Numbered from the stretch's first letter, positions 1 through 6,260 are shown. The stretch: DNA of 12,133 nt from Candidatus Woesearchaeota archaeon (GCA_003564925.1 PXDW01000015.1:1-12133); one strand, 5' to 3'. Numbers and translations: made by a program. Notes: generated by a model from the sequence alone, not told the origin.

Positions 1-205
1 GTCAAGCACTCCAGATAATATAGAAATAAATATAGAAGGAAGCAAAGCATTTTTGACGCCTTCAAGAGATTGGACAGGTTACGAAGAGGTTGTTTTTACA
101 GCATCAGATTCAATAAGCCTTGTAGTTTCTGATATATTTGTAATGCATGTTGTAGAAGAAGAAAAGACTTCTTTCTGGAATAGAATAAGATCAATTTTCA
201 GTTAA
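1..205 (+). CDS. C-terminal fragment of a surface protein with an Ig/cadherin-like repeat (partial)
   Basis: The reading frame is open from base 2 and ends with TAA at 203-205, giving 67 residues of a gene that begins before the window. The segment LTPSRDWTGYEEVVFTASDS matches the repeating pattern of extracellular beta-sandwich (Ig-like/cadherin-like, tandem-95 type) domains, where a 'TP..dW.G...v.F.a.D' strand is typical. The tail is acidic (VVEEE) and then basic and aromatic (SFWNRIRSIFS), with no obvious final membrane segment. I infer the end of a large secreted or cell-surface adhesin-like protein. The last 8 bases overlap the end of the convergent permease gene. Function beyond a surface role cannot be read from this piece. 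Confidence 0.7.
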   Translation, partial: SSTPDNIEINIEGSKAFLTPSRDWTGYEEVVFTASDSISLVVSDIFVMHVVEEEKTSFWNRIRSIFS

Positions 206-1352
206 ATTTTATTATTCCAAACGTTTTCAAAATCTCAACTATAATACCTACAATAAATAACCCTATTAATATAATGTTCAATGGCAAAAAGCTTTTGAAA
301 GAATATTCAGGATTCTTATTGCCCATTTTTTTTGCATTTCTATGCATTAATATTATAACAATGCTCTGTATACCGCCGGCTATGGCTCCAACTACAGCTA
401 TTATAGCTATAAAATTATTTATTCCCAGCAAAAACAAAACTAAGGGTATAAAACATGCAAGAATCCAGGAAATATTCTTATTGATTCCAAAGTCATAATA
501 GTACATTTCTTTCATTGCCAGTCCAATGACTAAAAAAGAGGTTGACATTGTAAATAAAGCAAATAAATTTCCGAATAGAATAATATTTGGGCCTAAAATA
601 TTTCCAAGCCCTACTGTTGCAACATCTGTTGTGTTTCTGCCGCTTACTCCAATAACAGCAAGAGAAAAAATAGCATATATGGCCATAGAACCGAGTGTTC
701 CTGCCACTATGCTTTTCTTGAGGTTCTTTCTTTCTCTCTCAAGAATCTCTTTCATTGCCGGAACAGAAACAGCTCCAAGAAATGCAAATAATATAACGCC
801 ATATGGAAGTATGAACTTTGAAATTTCGTAATATGCCAGATTTGAAAAACTAAAAAAGGAAGATGCAATTGAGAAGGTTATTATTATTGTAGCAATAGAA
901 ACCATGATAAGGCCGAGAACAACCTCAGAGTCTTCAACAACCCTCAGACCAAAATATATTAATAAAGACATAAATGCGAAGTATATCAGGCTTGAATAAA
1001 AAGGACCGATAAATAGCAATATATTTGACAAGGCTATTCCTGAGCCGACTATATATGCAATTAAACCACCATAGCTTCCAAACAACATGGTAAAGAACAA
1101 AGTTTTTTTACCTTTTTTTCCGAGATACTTTTCTGCATATCCAGGGAGCTGATGATTTTCTTTTGTCCTTAATGTAATCTCCCCCATATATAGGTTTATT
1201 ACAAGAACAACCAAGCCAATAAAGATTATACTAATCAATCCTAAAGTAAAACCTGATTTTGAAACAACATAAGGTATTCCCAATATGCCGGCACCTATGG
1301 TGCATCCGATTAGCGTTGCGATTGCCCTTAAATTGCATTTTGTAATCATCAT
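198..1352 (-). CDS. Amino-acid permease, aromatic/hydroxy amino-acid (HAAAP/APC) type
   Basis: A 384-residue integral membrane protein with about ten to eleven hydrophobic segments. The first helix carries IGCTIGAGILGIPY (residues 15-28), the unwound-helix substrate motif of the APC superfamily, closest to tryptophan/tyrosine-type permeases and Aa_trans proteins. These proteins import amino acids by ion symport across the cytoplasmic membrane. Family length is usually 380-420, so the gene is complete. The start ATGATG is 21-28 bases downstream of a TATA element (minus strand, plus 1373-1380) with no ribosome site, suggesting a leaderless transcript. It is divergent from the DUF5654 gene and converges on the surface-protein gene with an 8-base overlap. 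The substrate cannot be read from sequence. Confidence 0.85.
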   Translation of the reverse strand: MMITKCNLRAIATLIGCTIGAGILGIPYVVSKSGFTLGLISIIFIGLVVLVINLYMGEITLRTKENHQLPGYAEKYLGKKGKKTLFFTMLFGSYGGLIAYIVGSGIALSNILLFIGPFYSSLIYFAFMSLLIYFGLRVVEDSEVVLGLIMVSIATIIITFSIASSFFSFSNLAYYEISKFILPYGVILFAFLGAVSVPAMKEILERERKNLKKSIVAGTLGSMAIYAIFSLAVIGVSGRNTTDVATVGLGNILGPNIILFGNLFALFTMSTSFLVIGLAMKEMYYYDFGINKNISWILACFIPLVLFLLGINNFIAIIAVVGAIAGGIQSIVIILMHRNAKKMGNKNPEYSFKSFLPLNIILIGLFIVGIIVEILKTFGIIKFN

Positions 1353-1370
1353 TTAATTATTGAACTAATA

Positions 1371-1430
1371 GGTATATAAATCTTATTGGAAAACTAAAAT
1401 TTTATAAACTTAATATTCTTTTTTTATAAA
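1371..1430. promoter_or_regulatory. Divergent promoter region for the permease and the DUF5654 gene
   Basis: On the minus strand the sequence TTTATATACC (plus 1371-1380) lies about 25 bases before the permease start, so that message is probably leaderless. On the plus strand TTTATAAA occurs at 1401-1408 and again at 1423-1430. The first would place initiation near 1430, leaving a short leader with the ribosome site GGTGG at 1441-1445 before the ATG at 1450. The positions are seen directly; their use is inference. Confidence 0.55.
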
Positions 1431-1449
1431 AAATTCATGGGGTGGGATA

Positions 1450-1668
1450 ATGAATAAGGAAGTAGTAGAAAAATTAGCAGCTTTAATAACAGCGGGATTT
1501 GGCCTGATTGCAGCTTTGGCATGGAACGATACAATAAAAGCAATATTTGCGAGAGCATTTGGCGAGACAGGAACAATATGGGCTATGTTTGCTTATGCTG
1601 TTGTTGTCACTATGATAGCTGTTTTTGCTTCAATTCAGATAGGTAAAATGGCAGCAAAAGCAAAATAA
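1450..1668 (+). CDS. DUF5654-family small membrane protein
   Basis: A 72-residue protein with two hydrophobic helices (about residues 8-32 and 43-64) and a basic C-terminus (GKMAAKAK). The segment LITAGFGLIAALAWNDTIKAIF is characteristic of DUF5654, a small archaeal membrane family of unknown function. The start ATG has a strong GGTGG ribosome site 4 bases upstream, unlike the leaderless genes around it. It is followed 46 bases later by the DMT transporter, which appears to have its own TATA element. Localisation to the cytoplasmic membrane is predicted; no catalytic residues are visible. Confidence 0.8.
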   Translation: MNKEVVEKLAALITAGFGLIAALAWNDTIKAIFARAFGETGTIWAMFAYAVVVTMIAVFASIQIGKMAAKAK

Positions 1669-1681
1669 TCTTAAAAAAGAA

Positions 1682-1692
1682 AAATTTTTATT
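1682..1692 (+). promoter_or_regulatory. TATA-like element of the DMT transporter gene
   Basis: The sequence AAATTTTTATT is centred about 27 bases upstream of the ATG at 1715, and no ribosome site lies between. This is the spacing expected for a leaderless archaeal message. Confidence 0.45.
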
Positions 1693-1714
1693 CAGCCAAG
1701 GTTTTCATAAAAAT

Positions 1715-2557
1715 ATGCAATCTTGGCTTATATTTGCAATCTTGGCTTATCTTTGTGCAGCTATATCTATATCTATTGATAAATTTTTTATGAACAAAAA
1801 AAATAATGAACCTTTAACAACAGGAGCATTCAAGATGTTCTTTGATGGTTTTATTTTACTGATTATCGGTCTAATTTTCTTTAATTTAAGATTTAGTTTA
1901 AATGTATTATTATGGTCTTTATTAGTTGGATTTTTATATGCCTTACTTTCTTTTATGTATTTCACTTTATTAAAATTAAAAAATGTTGGAACAGCTATAC
2001 CTTTTTATGATTCTTTCTTAATACTTTCTGTTTTTATCGGTTCAATAATTTTTTTAAATGAAACTCCTTCACTTATAAATTATTTAGGCGTTCCTTTGAT
2101 TTTGGTTGGAGTTTATCTTGTTCTTTCTGAAAAACTCAAGATACCAAAACCTGATAAATCTATATCAATCGTTTTTTTTATGGTTATTATAGGAACTACT
2201 TATTCTTTGCTTGTAAAAACTTTATTATCGGATATAGAACCGATAAATCTTGTTGTTCCAATGTACTTTTCAACAACTTTTTTTCTTTCAATTTTTCTTT
2301 TACTTAGAAGACCAAAAAGAACAATTAATGTTAAAAGCTCAAAGATTTTCATTTCTGCTTTTTTTGGAGCTATGTCTGTTTTTTTGCTTTATACAGCCTT
2401 GAGCTTCGGAAAAGCATCACAAGTTTATCCAATAGCTGGACTTAGTTCAGTATCTATATTTTTAATAGCAAGCATCTTTTTAAAAGAAAAATTTTATTTG
2501 CACAAATTACTAGCAGTAATAATGGTTTTTTTTGGAATTTATTTAGTATCTTTATAA
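1715..2557 (+). CDS. EamA/DMT-superfamily membrane transporter
   Basis: A 280-residue protein with about ten membrane helices arranged as two similar halves, each an EamA-like unit of five helices. The repeats of 'G..Y.LL...KN..TAIPFYDS....VFIG...L.E' in the first half and 'G....LLYTALSFGKASQVYPIAGLSSVSIFL..IFLKE' in the second are the usual drug/metabolite transporter signature (helices 3-5 ending in a conserved Glu). Such proteins export or exchange small metabolites; the substrate here is unknown. There is no ribosome site; an AT-rich TATA-like stretch at 1682-1692 lies about 27 bases before the ATG, suggesting a leaderless start. The start codon lies inside a 19-base tandem duplication that encodes the first residues. 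Confidence 0.85.
   Translation: MQSWLIFAILAYLCAAISISIDKFFMNKKNNEPLTTGAFKMFFDGFILLIIGLIFFNLRFSLNVLLWSLLVGFLYALLSFMYFTLLKLKNVGTAIPFYDSFLILSVFIGSIIFLNETPSLINYLGVPLILVGVYLVLSEKLKIPKPDKSISIVFFMVIIGTTYSLLVKTLLSDIEPINLVVPMYFSTTFFLSIFLLLRRPKRTINVKSSKIFISAFFGAMSVFLLYTALSFGKASQVYPIAGLSSVSIFLIASIFLKEKFYLHKLLAVIMVFFGIYLVSL
1716..1753 (+). repeat. 19-base tandem duplication spanning the DMT gene start
   Basis: Bases 1716-1734 and 1735-1753 agree at 18 of 19 positions (TGCAATCTTGGCTTAT shared). The first copy contains the last two bases of the start codon. The unit is not a multiple of three, so the two copies are read in different frames (QSWLIF then AILAYL), both hydrophobic. Confidence 0.9.
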
Positions 2558-2692
2558 GAAGATTTATAAAATTCTAGTAGTTTTTATATTAAATCATAAA
2601 AGTTTTATCAAATCACAAAAGGGAAATTCTATTCATTAAATTATCTTGGGTATTTTGGTTTTTTCCACTAAGTCTTGTAAGTTCTGATAAAT

Positions 2693-2869
2693 CTACTTAT
2701 TATTATAAAAGCTAACAATCCACCCAAATGCCACTATTATAACAATAATAGGCCACCATGGCACGTTTCCTTTTATGATTCCAATAGAATTTAAAAGCCA
2801 AATAATTCCAACAACCAATACAATTGTGGCGAGAGTTGGAAAGCCTCTGCTTTTTCTTACTTGCTTCAT
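2693..2869 (-). CDS. Small two-helix membrane protein (58 residues), DUF5668/LiaF-TM-like
   Basis: A short gene with a basic start (MKQVRKSRG), one helix at about residues 12-32, a turn KGNVPWWP and a second helix at about 39-53, ending FYNNK. The pattern 'hydrophobic helix - LLNSIGII - x(3-5) - WWPIIVIIVAF' is like the paired helices of LiaI/LiaF-type DUF5668 regions, which are common as small stand-alone archaeal membrane proteins; assignment to that family is tentative. The start is supported by a strong AGGTGG ribosome site (plus 2873-2879) with 4-base spacing. The gene begins 19 bases after the 3' end of tRNA-Trp on the same strand, so it may be co-transcribed with the tRNA. Function is unknown. 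Confidence 0.75.
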   Translation of the reverse strand: MKQVRKSRGFPTLATIVLVVGIIWLLNSIGIIKGNVPWWPIIVIIVAFGWIVSFYNNK

Positions 2870-2880
2870 TTTACCACCTT

Positions 2881-2888
2881 TTAAAAAA
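2881..2888 (-). terminator. Short oligo-T run directly after tRNA-Trp
   Basis: On the minus strand the base after the discriminator begins TTTTTTAA. Archaeal RNA polymerase can terminate at such runs, but the run is short and the next gene starts 12 bases further on with a good ribosome site, so read-through is at least as likely. Confidence 0.3.
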
Positions 2889-2902
2889 TGGGGACGCTGG
2901 GA

Positions 2903-2915
2903 TTCTCGAATTTTT
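2903..2915 (-). other. 13-nt intron in the T-loop of tRNA-Trp (position 59/60)
   Basis: The T-stem CTGGG/CCCAG encloses 20 bases instead of 7. These fold as helix T54-T55-C56-G57 with CGAG (U-G, U-A, C-G, G-C), a 3-nt bulge AAA on one side and AAT on the other. Cutting after the second base of each bulge removes exactly 13 nt and leaves TTCGAAT. This is a complete bulge-helix-bulge with only six bases inside it. The exact cut site has repeat ambiguity of a few bases. Confidence 0.85.
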
Positions 2916-2936
2916 TTCGAACCCAGATCAGCCGGT

Positions 2937-3010
2937 ATCTTCCTCGAAGAGATTCTTCGACATACCGTTGAGCTTAATCATCGGCTTGCGCCTCATCGCT
3001 CCAGACTTGA
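2937..3010 (-). other. 74-nt intron of tRNA-Trp at the canonical 37/38 position
   Basis: The intron starts after G37 and ends before A38. The central helix pairs C32-U33-C34-C35 with GAAG near the intron end (C34 faces A), giving a slightly imperfect bulge-helix-bulge with bulges A36 G37|U and AU|A. The intron is strongly structured. CTGGAGC (3000-3006) is the perfect complement of the anticodon loop GCTCCAG. A GGC-GCAA-GCC hairpin is flanked on each side by CGATGA. A TCGAAG/CTTCGA hairpin is enclosed by CGGTAT/ATACCG, which uses the start of the 3' exon. Confidence 0.85.
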
Positions 3011-3072
3011 CTGGAGCCGGCTATAATAGCCTGGTTATACGACGCCCCCATAAAGAATATAGAAAAAATGAG

Positions 3073-3082
3073 TATATTTAAA
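3073..3082 (-). promoter_or_regulatory. TATA element of tRNA-Trp, inside the end of the DUF192 gene
   Basis: The minus-strand sequence TTTAAATATA lies 24-33 bases upstream of G1 of tRNA-Trp, the usual TATA distance. It overlaps the last codon and stop codon of the DUF192 reading frame, so the tRNA may be expressed on its own as well as from the upstream gene. Confidence 0.5.
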
Positions 3083-3389
3083 GCTTACTAAAATTTACTT
3101 TTTTGCCCTTGTTTATTTTTTTTATTGAATTTACAGGCATCTCTAAAACATATTTCGCGGGCTTTTTCGATGTATACAATGTAAAAGGCATAAAATTTCG
3201 CTTGATATCAACTATTTCTTTTTTTTCATTTAAGAAAATAACATCTATTGGGAAAAAAACAAAGAACATATGTAGGGATATTTTTCTCTCTTTGTCAAAA
3301 ATAAACAACAGGCAAGAGTCTTTCAATTTTTTTGAGAACATCAAGCCTTTAGCTTTTGAAAAAAATGATTCACATCTTATAACTTTCAT
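3078..3389 (-). CDS. DUF192-family protein (COG1430)
   Basis: A complete 103-residue protein. The order of motifs fits DUF192: 'kaKGLMFsk' (about residues 12-20), 'CLLFIFDKE' (27-35), the signature LHMFFVFFPIDVIFLNEKKEIVD (about 39-61), 'MPFT' and the C-terminal 'AKYVLEMPvNSikk..I.KG'. Family members are usually 100-170 residues and are often secreted; this copy has no signal peptide, so it is probably cytoplasmic. The biochemical function of the family is not established. A TATA-like TTATATAAAA (plus 3402-3411) lies just upstream, consistent with a very short leader or none. tRNA-Trp follows on the same strand. Confidence 0.85.
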   Translation of the reverse strand: MKVIRCESFFSKAKGLMFSKKLKDSCLLFIFDKERKISLHMFFVFFPIDVIFLNEKKEIVDIKRNFMPFTLYTSKKPAKYVLEMPVNSIKKINKGKKVNFSKL

Positions 3390-3401
3390 CTTCTTACTAA
3401 A

Positions 3402-3413
3402 ATTTTATATAAC
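3402..3413 (-). promoter_or_regulatory. TATA-like element before the DUF192 gene
   Basis: Minus-strand GTTATATAAAAT lies 13-24 bases upstream of the ATG at 3389. The spacing is a little shorter than at the other leaderless genes in the window. Confidence 0.35.
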
Positions 3414-3490
3414 CAGATTTTATCCTATAAAATATTTTTTTTATATTATATTTTATACTTTAATAATATTTATAAACATAAAAAAGGAAA

Positions 3491-3528
3491 ACTATAAATA
3501 CCTATTGAAAATTTATATATGCAGGTGG
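3491..3528 (+). promoter_or_regulatory. TATA elements and ribosome site before the acidic protein gene
   Basis: Two TATA-like elements occur: ACTATAAATA at 3491-3500 and ATTTATATAT at 3511-3520. A GGTGG ribosome site is at 3524-3528. The first TATA would start transcription near 3521, just before the ribosome site; the only in-frame codon at normal spacing (5 bases) is ATA at 3534. This decides the start discussed for the next gene. Confidence 0.45.
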
Positions 3529-3533
3529 TTTAA

Positions 3534-4193
3534 ATAGTTAATGAAGATTTTAATAAAGAGCTTTCAAGATATATTGTTTCTAGAAGAAACATGGGAAAAA
3601 AATTTAACGAACAGGTTGGCGATTTTATAAAATATTCTAAGAGAAGGATAAACTCAATAAATTTTAAAAGAAAAGAATATGGGTATGAACTGGGTCAAGC
3701 TGATGAAGATAAACTAGATGAAATAGATGAGCTTGCAAAAGAATATGAGGAACTTGAAGATATCGAAGAAGAGGTAAAACAAGAAAAAAAATCTTTTTGG
3801 AGTTTTTTAACCGAAGCTTTCAGAACAAAGAATAATGATGAGGAAATAAATTCTGAAGATCTTAAAGAAATGGAAGATTTAAAAGAAGAAAAAGAAGAAC
3901 TTGAAGATGAATATTTCGAATTAGAAGAACTTGAAGATGAAATAGAAGAAAAAAAAGAAAGCATTTTTAAAAAAATTTCAAGAATATTCTTATCTGGGGA
4001 AAAAGAGCCTCGTGAAGAGGTTGTTGAAGAGGTTATTGAGCAGTATAAATTAGATGAAGATATAAAAGACACATTTAAGATTCTAACAAATTGGATTCAA
4101 AAACTTCCTCCTGTAGAATTAAAAAATTTCAAAAAATCTGAAGATTTTGAGAAGTACAAAGAAGTTCTAAAAAAATATAATATGATTAAATAA
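3534..4193 (+). CDS. Acidic coiled-coil protein of unknown function, possible AUA start
   Basis: The first ATG in frame is at 3591 (200 residues), but the frame is open back to a TAA at 3531. The added residues VNEDFNKELSRYIVSRRN continue smoothly into MGKKFNEQ as a charged amphipathic helix, and GGTGG lies 5 bases before ATA at 3534; with that start the protein has 219 residues. The centre (about residues 40-125 from the ATG) is a run of Glu, Lys, Leu and Asp that should form a long acidic coiled coil. It is interrupted by two aromatic amphipathic patches, KSFWSFLTEAF and SIFKKISRIFL, which could contact membrane or a partner. The C-terminus (ILTNWIQKLPPVELKNFKKS) looks like a small folded segment. 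I do not recognise the family. Confidence 0.75.
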   Translation: MVNEDFNKELSRYIVSRRNMGKKFNEQVGDFIKYSKRRINSINFKRKEYGYELGQADEDKLDEIDELAKEYEELEDIEEEVKQEKKSFWSFLTEAFRTKNNDEEINSEDLKEMEDLKEEKEELEDEYFELEELEDEIEEKKESIFKKISRIFLSGEKEPREEVVEEVIEQYKLDEDIKDTFKILTNWIQKLPPVELKNFKKSEDFEKYKEVLKKYNMIK

Positions 4194-4199
4194 AAACAA

Positions 4200-4256
4200 A
4201 TTAATAAGAAGAAAATAAAAAATTATAATAAAAAAATAGTTAGTAAAAAATAAGTT
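4200..4256 (-). terminator. T-rich terminator region after the S-adenosylhomocysteinase gene
   Basis: On the minus strand the 15-70 bases after the stop codon contain repeated T runs (TTTTTTAC, CTATTTTTTTATTATA and TTTTTTATTTT). This is the form of intrinsic archaeal terminators. No hairpin is evident. On the plus strand the same region is A-rich and gives no clear terminator for the acidic protein gene. Confidence 0.5.
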
Positions 4257-4271
4257 CCTACCAAGCCTTTC

Positions 4272-5540
4272 TTATGTTCCTTCTTCCCAACTGCTTAAAT
4301 ACTTTTCTTGCTCAGAAGTTAGTTTATCAATCTGAATACCCATGGCCTCTAATTGCAGCTTTGATATTTTATCATCAATTTCTTCAGGCAAAAGAATAAC
4401 TTTGTTTTGTAATTTTCCCTTGTTTTTTACAGCATATTCAACAGCCAAAGCCTGGCCGCAGAATGATGTAGACATTACTTCGCTTGGGTGCCCTTCGGCA
4501 GCAGCTAAATTAACCAGTCTTCCTTCTCCGCATAAGAAAATTTTTTTTCCATCAATAATATATTCATCCAGGAAGGGCCTTACTCTTCTCTCGCTTTTAG
4601 CAATATCTTTTAGCCCTTTAACATCTATCTCAATGTCAAAATGGCCTGAATTGGCGAGAATTGCACCATCCTTCATCTTTTTCATATGTTCTGTCCTTAT
4701 GACATGCTTATTTCCGGTCAGGGTGCAGAAAATATCACCTATCTTACATGCTTCTTCCATTTTCATAACTTTAAAACCGTCATAAGCTGCCTGTAAAGCC
4801 CTAAAGTTTCTTACCTCTGTTACAATAACATTTGCACCTAATCCTTTTGCTCTCAGGGCAAACCCTTTTCCACAGCTTCCATAGCCAATTACAACAACTG
4901 TTTTTCCCGCAAACAAAACATTAGTAGCCCTTATGATGCCGTCAACAGTGCTTTGGCCTGTTCCATAATAATTATCAACAAGATGCTTCGTGTCATTGTC
5001 ATTTACAGCTATAATCGGATATTTCAAAGCATTGTCTTTTTCCATAGCCTTAAGTCTTATTATTCCAGTTGTTGTTTCTTCACATCCAGCTATAATGTCT
5101 TTTATCATATCTGGATAATTCTTATGAATCTCTGAAACTAAGTCACATCCATCATCAATAGTAATATGGGTCTTGAACTCAATGACATTTTTTAAATATC
5201 TGTAATAGTCCTCATCATTTTCTCCTTTATAACCCCAGACTTTTACTGATTTATCTTCTTGCGCCAATGCTGCAGCAACATCATCCTGTGTGCTCAAAGG
5301 ATTACATCCAGTTATGGCAATTTCTGCCCCGCCAGATCTTAATACTTTAACTAGAACAGCTGTTTCTTTTGTTATATGAAGCGCCATGCCAACTCTAATC
5401 CCTTTCAATGGCTTTTCCTTCTCAAACCTTTCCTTAATCTTCATTAAAGCACCCATATTGCTTTCAGCTATCTCAATATTCATCATTCCTTGTTCAGATA
5501 ATTTGATGTTTTTTACTTCATAATTATCGCCTTTATCCAT
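4272..5540 (-). CDS. ahcY: S-adenosylhomocysteine hydrolase (adenosylhomocysteinase)
   Basis: This 422-residue enzyme splits S-adenosylhomocysteine (or, in some archaea, S-inosylhomocysteine) to homocysteine and nucleoside, removing the inhibitory product of SAM-dependent methylation. Visible residues are His55 (HITKET), Asp130 (DDGCD), Glu155 (CEETTTG), Lys185 and Asp189 in NDNDTKHLVDN, the GTGQS loop, the NAD site GYGSCGKG (219-226), GHFD (299-302) and GHPS with His351. It ends LTSEQEKYLSSWEEGT and lacks the Lys/Tyr tail of eukaryotic enzymes, as in archaeal and Thermotoga forms. The start has an AGGTGG ribosome site 4 bases upstream that reaches the HAD stop codon, 9 bases before, so the two genes form an operon. 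Confidence 0.97.
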   Translation of the reverse strand: MDKGDNYEVKNIKLSEQGMMNIEIAESNMGALMKIKERFEKEKPLKGIRVGMALHITKETAVLVKVLRSGGAEIAITGCNPLSTQDDVAAALAQEDKSVKVWGYKGENDEDYYRYLKNVIEFKTHITIDDGCDLVSEIHKNYPDMIKDIIAGCEETTTGIIRLKAMEKDNALKYPIIAVNDNDTKHLVDNYYGTGQSTVDGIIRATNVLFAGKTVVVIGYGSCGKGFALRAKGLGANVIVTEVRNFRALQAAYDGFKVMKMEEACKIGDIFCTLTGNKHVIRTEHMKKMKDGAILANSGHFDIEIDVKGLKDIAKSERRVRPFLDEYIIDGKKIFLCGEGRLVNLAAAEGHPSEVMSTSFCGQALAVEYAVKNKGKLQNKVILLPEEIDDKISKLQLEAMGIQIDKLTSEQEKYLSSWEEGT

Positions 5541-5549
5541 ATTACCACC

Positions 5550-6260
5550 TCAGATTGATTGTTTAGGTATATTAGGTATATTGCCTTGATTAAGGGGAAT
5601 AAAATTTTTTGGATTATATTTCCCGATATTTTTTAAGATACCCAAAGTTATCTCACTATAATCATTGACTATTACATCTGCTTCTTCAAGGTCTTCTTTC
5701 TTATGTGTGTTGATAATAGCAACACTTTTCATTCCTGCAGATCTTGCTGCCTTTAAGCAAACAATAGAATCCTCAAATACTATACATTCTTCGGGCTTTA
5801 CCCCAAGAAGTTTAGCAGCCTTAAGATATATCTCAGGATTTGGTTTAGGATTTTTTATATGATCTTTTGCCAATTTTAGATCAAAATATTTGTCAAAACC
5901 CAGCTTATCAAAAATTATATCGACTTCTCTTATTCTGCTGTTTGTTCCTAGAGCTACTTTAAAGTTTTGTTTTGTCATCTCCAGCAGAGGATAAACATTC
6001 GGCATTGCCTCAACATGCTTTTTCATATTTCTTATATACCTTTCCTTCAATGTATTTTTCATGCTTTGTCTGTATTCCATTCCCCTGTTGTTAAGAACTA
6101 ACTTAACGAGCTCTTTCCATGTCAAGCCAAAAATTATCTTTTTCTCCTCTTCTGTTAATTCTATTCCACGTTCTGAAAAGAACTTTATAGTTATATCTCT
6201 GGCTATCCCTTCACTTGTTGCTATTGTCCCATCCATATCATATAGTATCGCTTTTATCAT
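5550..6260 (-). CDS. HAD-superfamily hydrolase, beta-phosphoglucomutase/phosphatase-like
   Basis: A 236-residue HAD protein with all four motifs: Asp8 and Asp10 in DMDGT, Thr106 in GTNS, Lys139 in NPKPNP and FEDS with Asp164. A helical cap (about residues 15-90) follows motif I, as in the phosphoglycolate phosphatase/beta-phosphoglucomutase branch. It is a cytoplasmic phosphatase or phosphomutase; the substrate cannot be read. The core is followed by about 20 extra residues, IGKYNPKNFIPL..GNIPNIPKQSI, partly made by a 9-base tandem repeat. It is the first gene of the operon with S-adenosylhomocysteinase. The start has GGTGA 7 bases upstream (plus 6268-6272). A link to clearing nucleotides of the methyl cycle is speculation from position. 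Confidence 0.88.
   Translation of the reverse strand: MIKAILYDMDGTIATSEGIARDITIKFFSERGIELTEEEKKIIFGLTWKELVKLVLNNRGMEYRQSMKNTLKERYIRNMKKHVEAMPNVYPLLEMTKQNFKVALGTNSRIREVDIIFDKLGFDKYFDLKLAKDHIKNPKPNPEIYLKAAKLLGVKPEECIVFEDSIVCLKAARSAGMKSVAIINTHKKEDLEEADVIVNDYSEITLGILKNIGKYNPKNFIPLNQGNIPNIPKQSI
5563..5580. repeat. 9-base tandem repeat in the HAD gene tail
   Basis: TTAGGTATA occurs twice in tandem (5563-5571, 5572-5580) and encodes the repeated NIP residues near the HAD C-terminus on the minus strand. Confidence 0.8.

Larger units (their letters stand above)
2889..3049 (-). tRNA. tRNA-Trp (CCA anticodon) with two introns
   Basis: Reading the minus strand, the 7-bp acceptor stem GGGGGCG/CGTCCCC (one G-U) closes the gene, with discriminator A73 at 2889 and no encoded CCA. 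The D-arm has A14, A15, G18 G19 and A21; the anticodon stem GCCGG/CCGGC (3017-3021 with 2931-2935) encloses CT-CCA-G, with CCA at 3012-3014. The variable loop TGAT gives an A15-U48 pair, and the T-stem is CTGGG/CCCAG. A 74-nt intron follows G37 and a 13-nt intron lies in the T-loop; removing both gives a 74-nt tRNA with the consensus T-loop TTCGAAT. D-stem pair 13-22 is U-U and 10-25 is G-U. The gene lies between DUF192 and a small membrane protein on the same strand. Confidence 0.93.

Noticed and set aside
2775..3081. Two plus-strand open frames of 83 and 85 codons
   Set aside because: They lie antisense to the small membrane protein and across the stems of tRNA-Trp. Their sequences show no protein-like pattern or ribosome site.
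3103..3537. Plus-strand open frame of 144 codons
   Set aside because: It is the complement of the DUF192 gene followed by AT-rich promoter DNA; DUF192 on the minus strand has clear family motifs.
3541..3640. ATG at 3541 as a start
   Set aside because: It is in a different frame from the acidic protein and ends after about 30 codons without family features; its spacing from GGTGG (12 bases) is also long.
3695..4072. Serine-rich minus-strand frame of 125 codons
   Set aside because: It is the mirror of the Glu/Lys-rich coiled-coil codons of the plus-strand gene (GAA and GAT give TTC and ATC).
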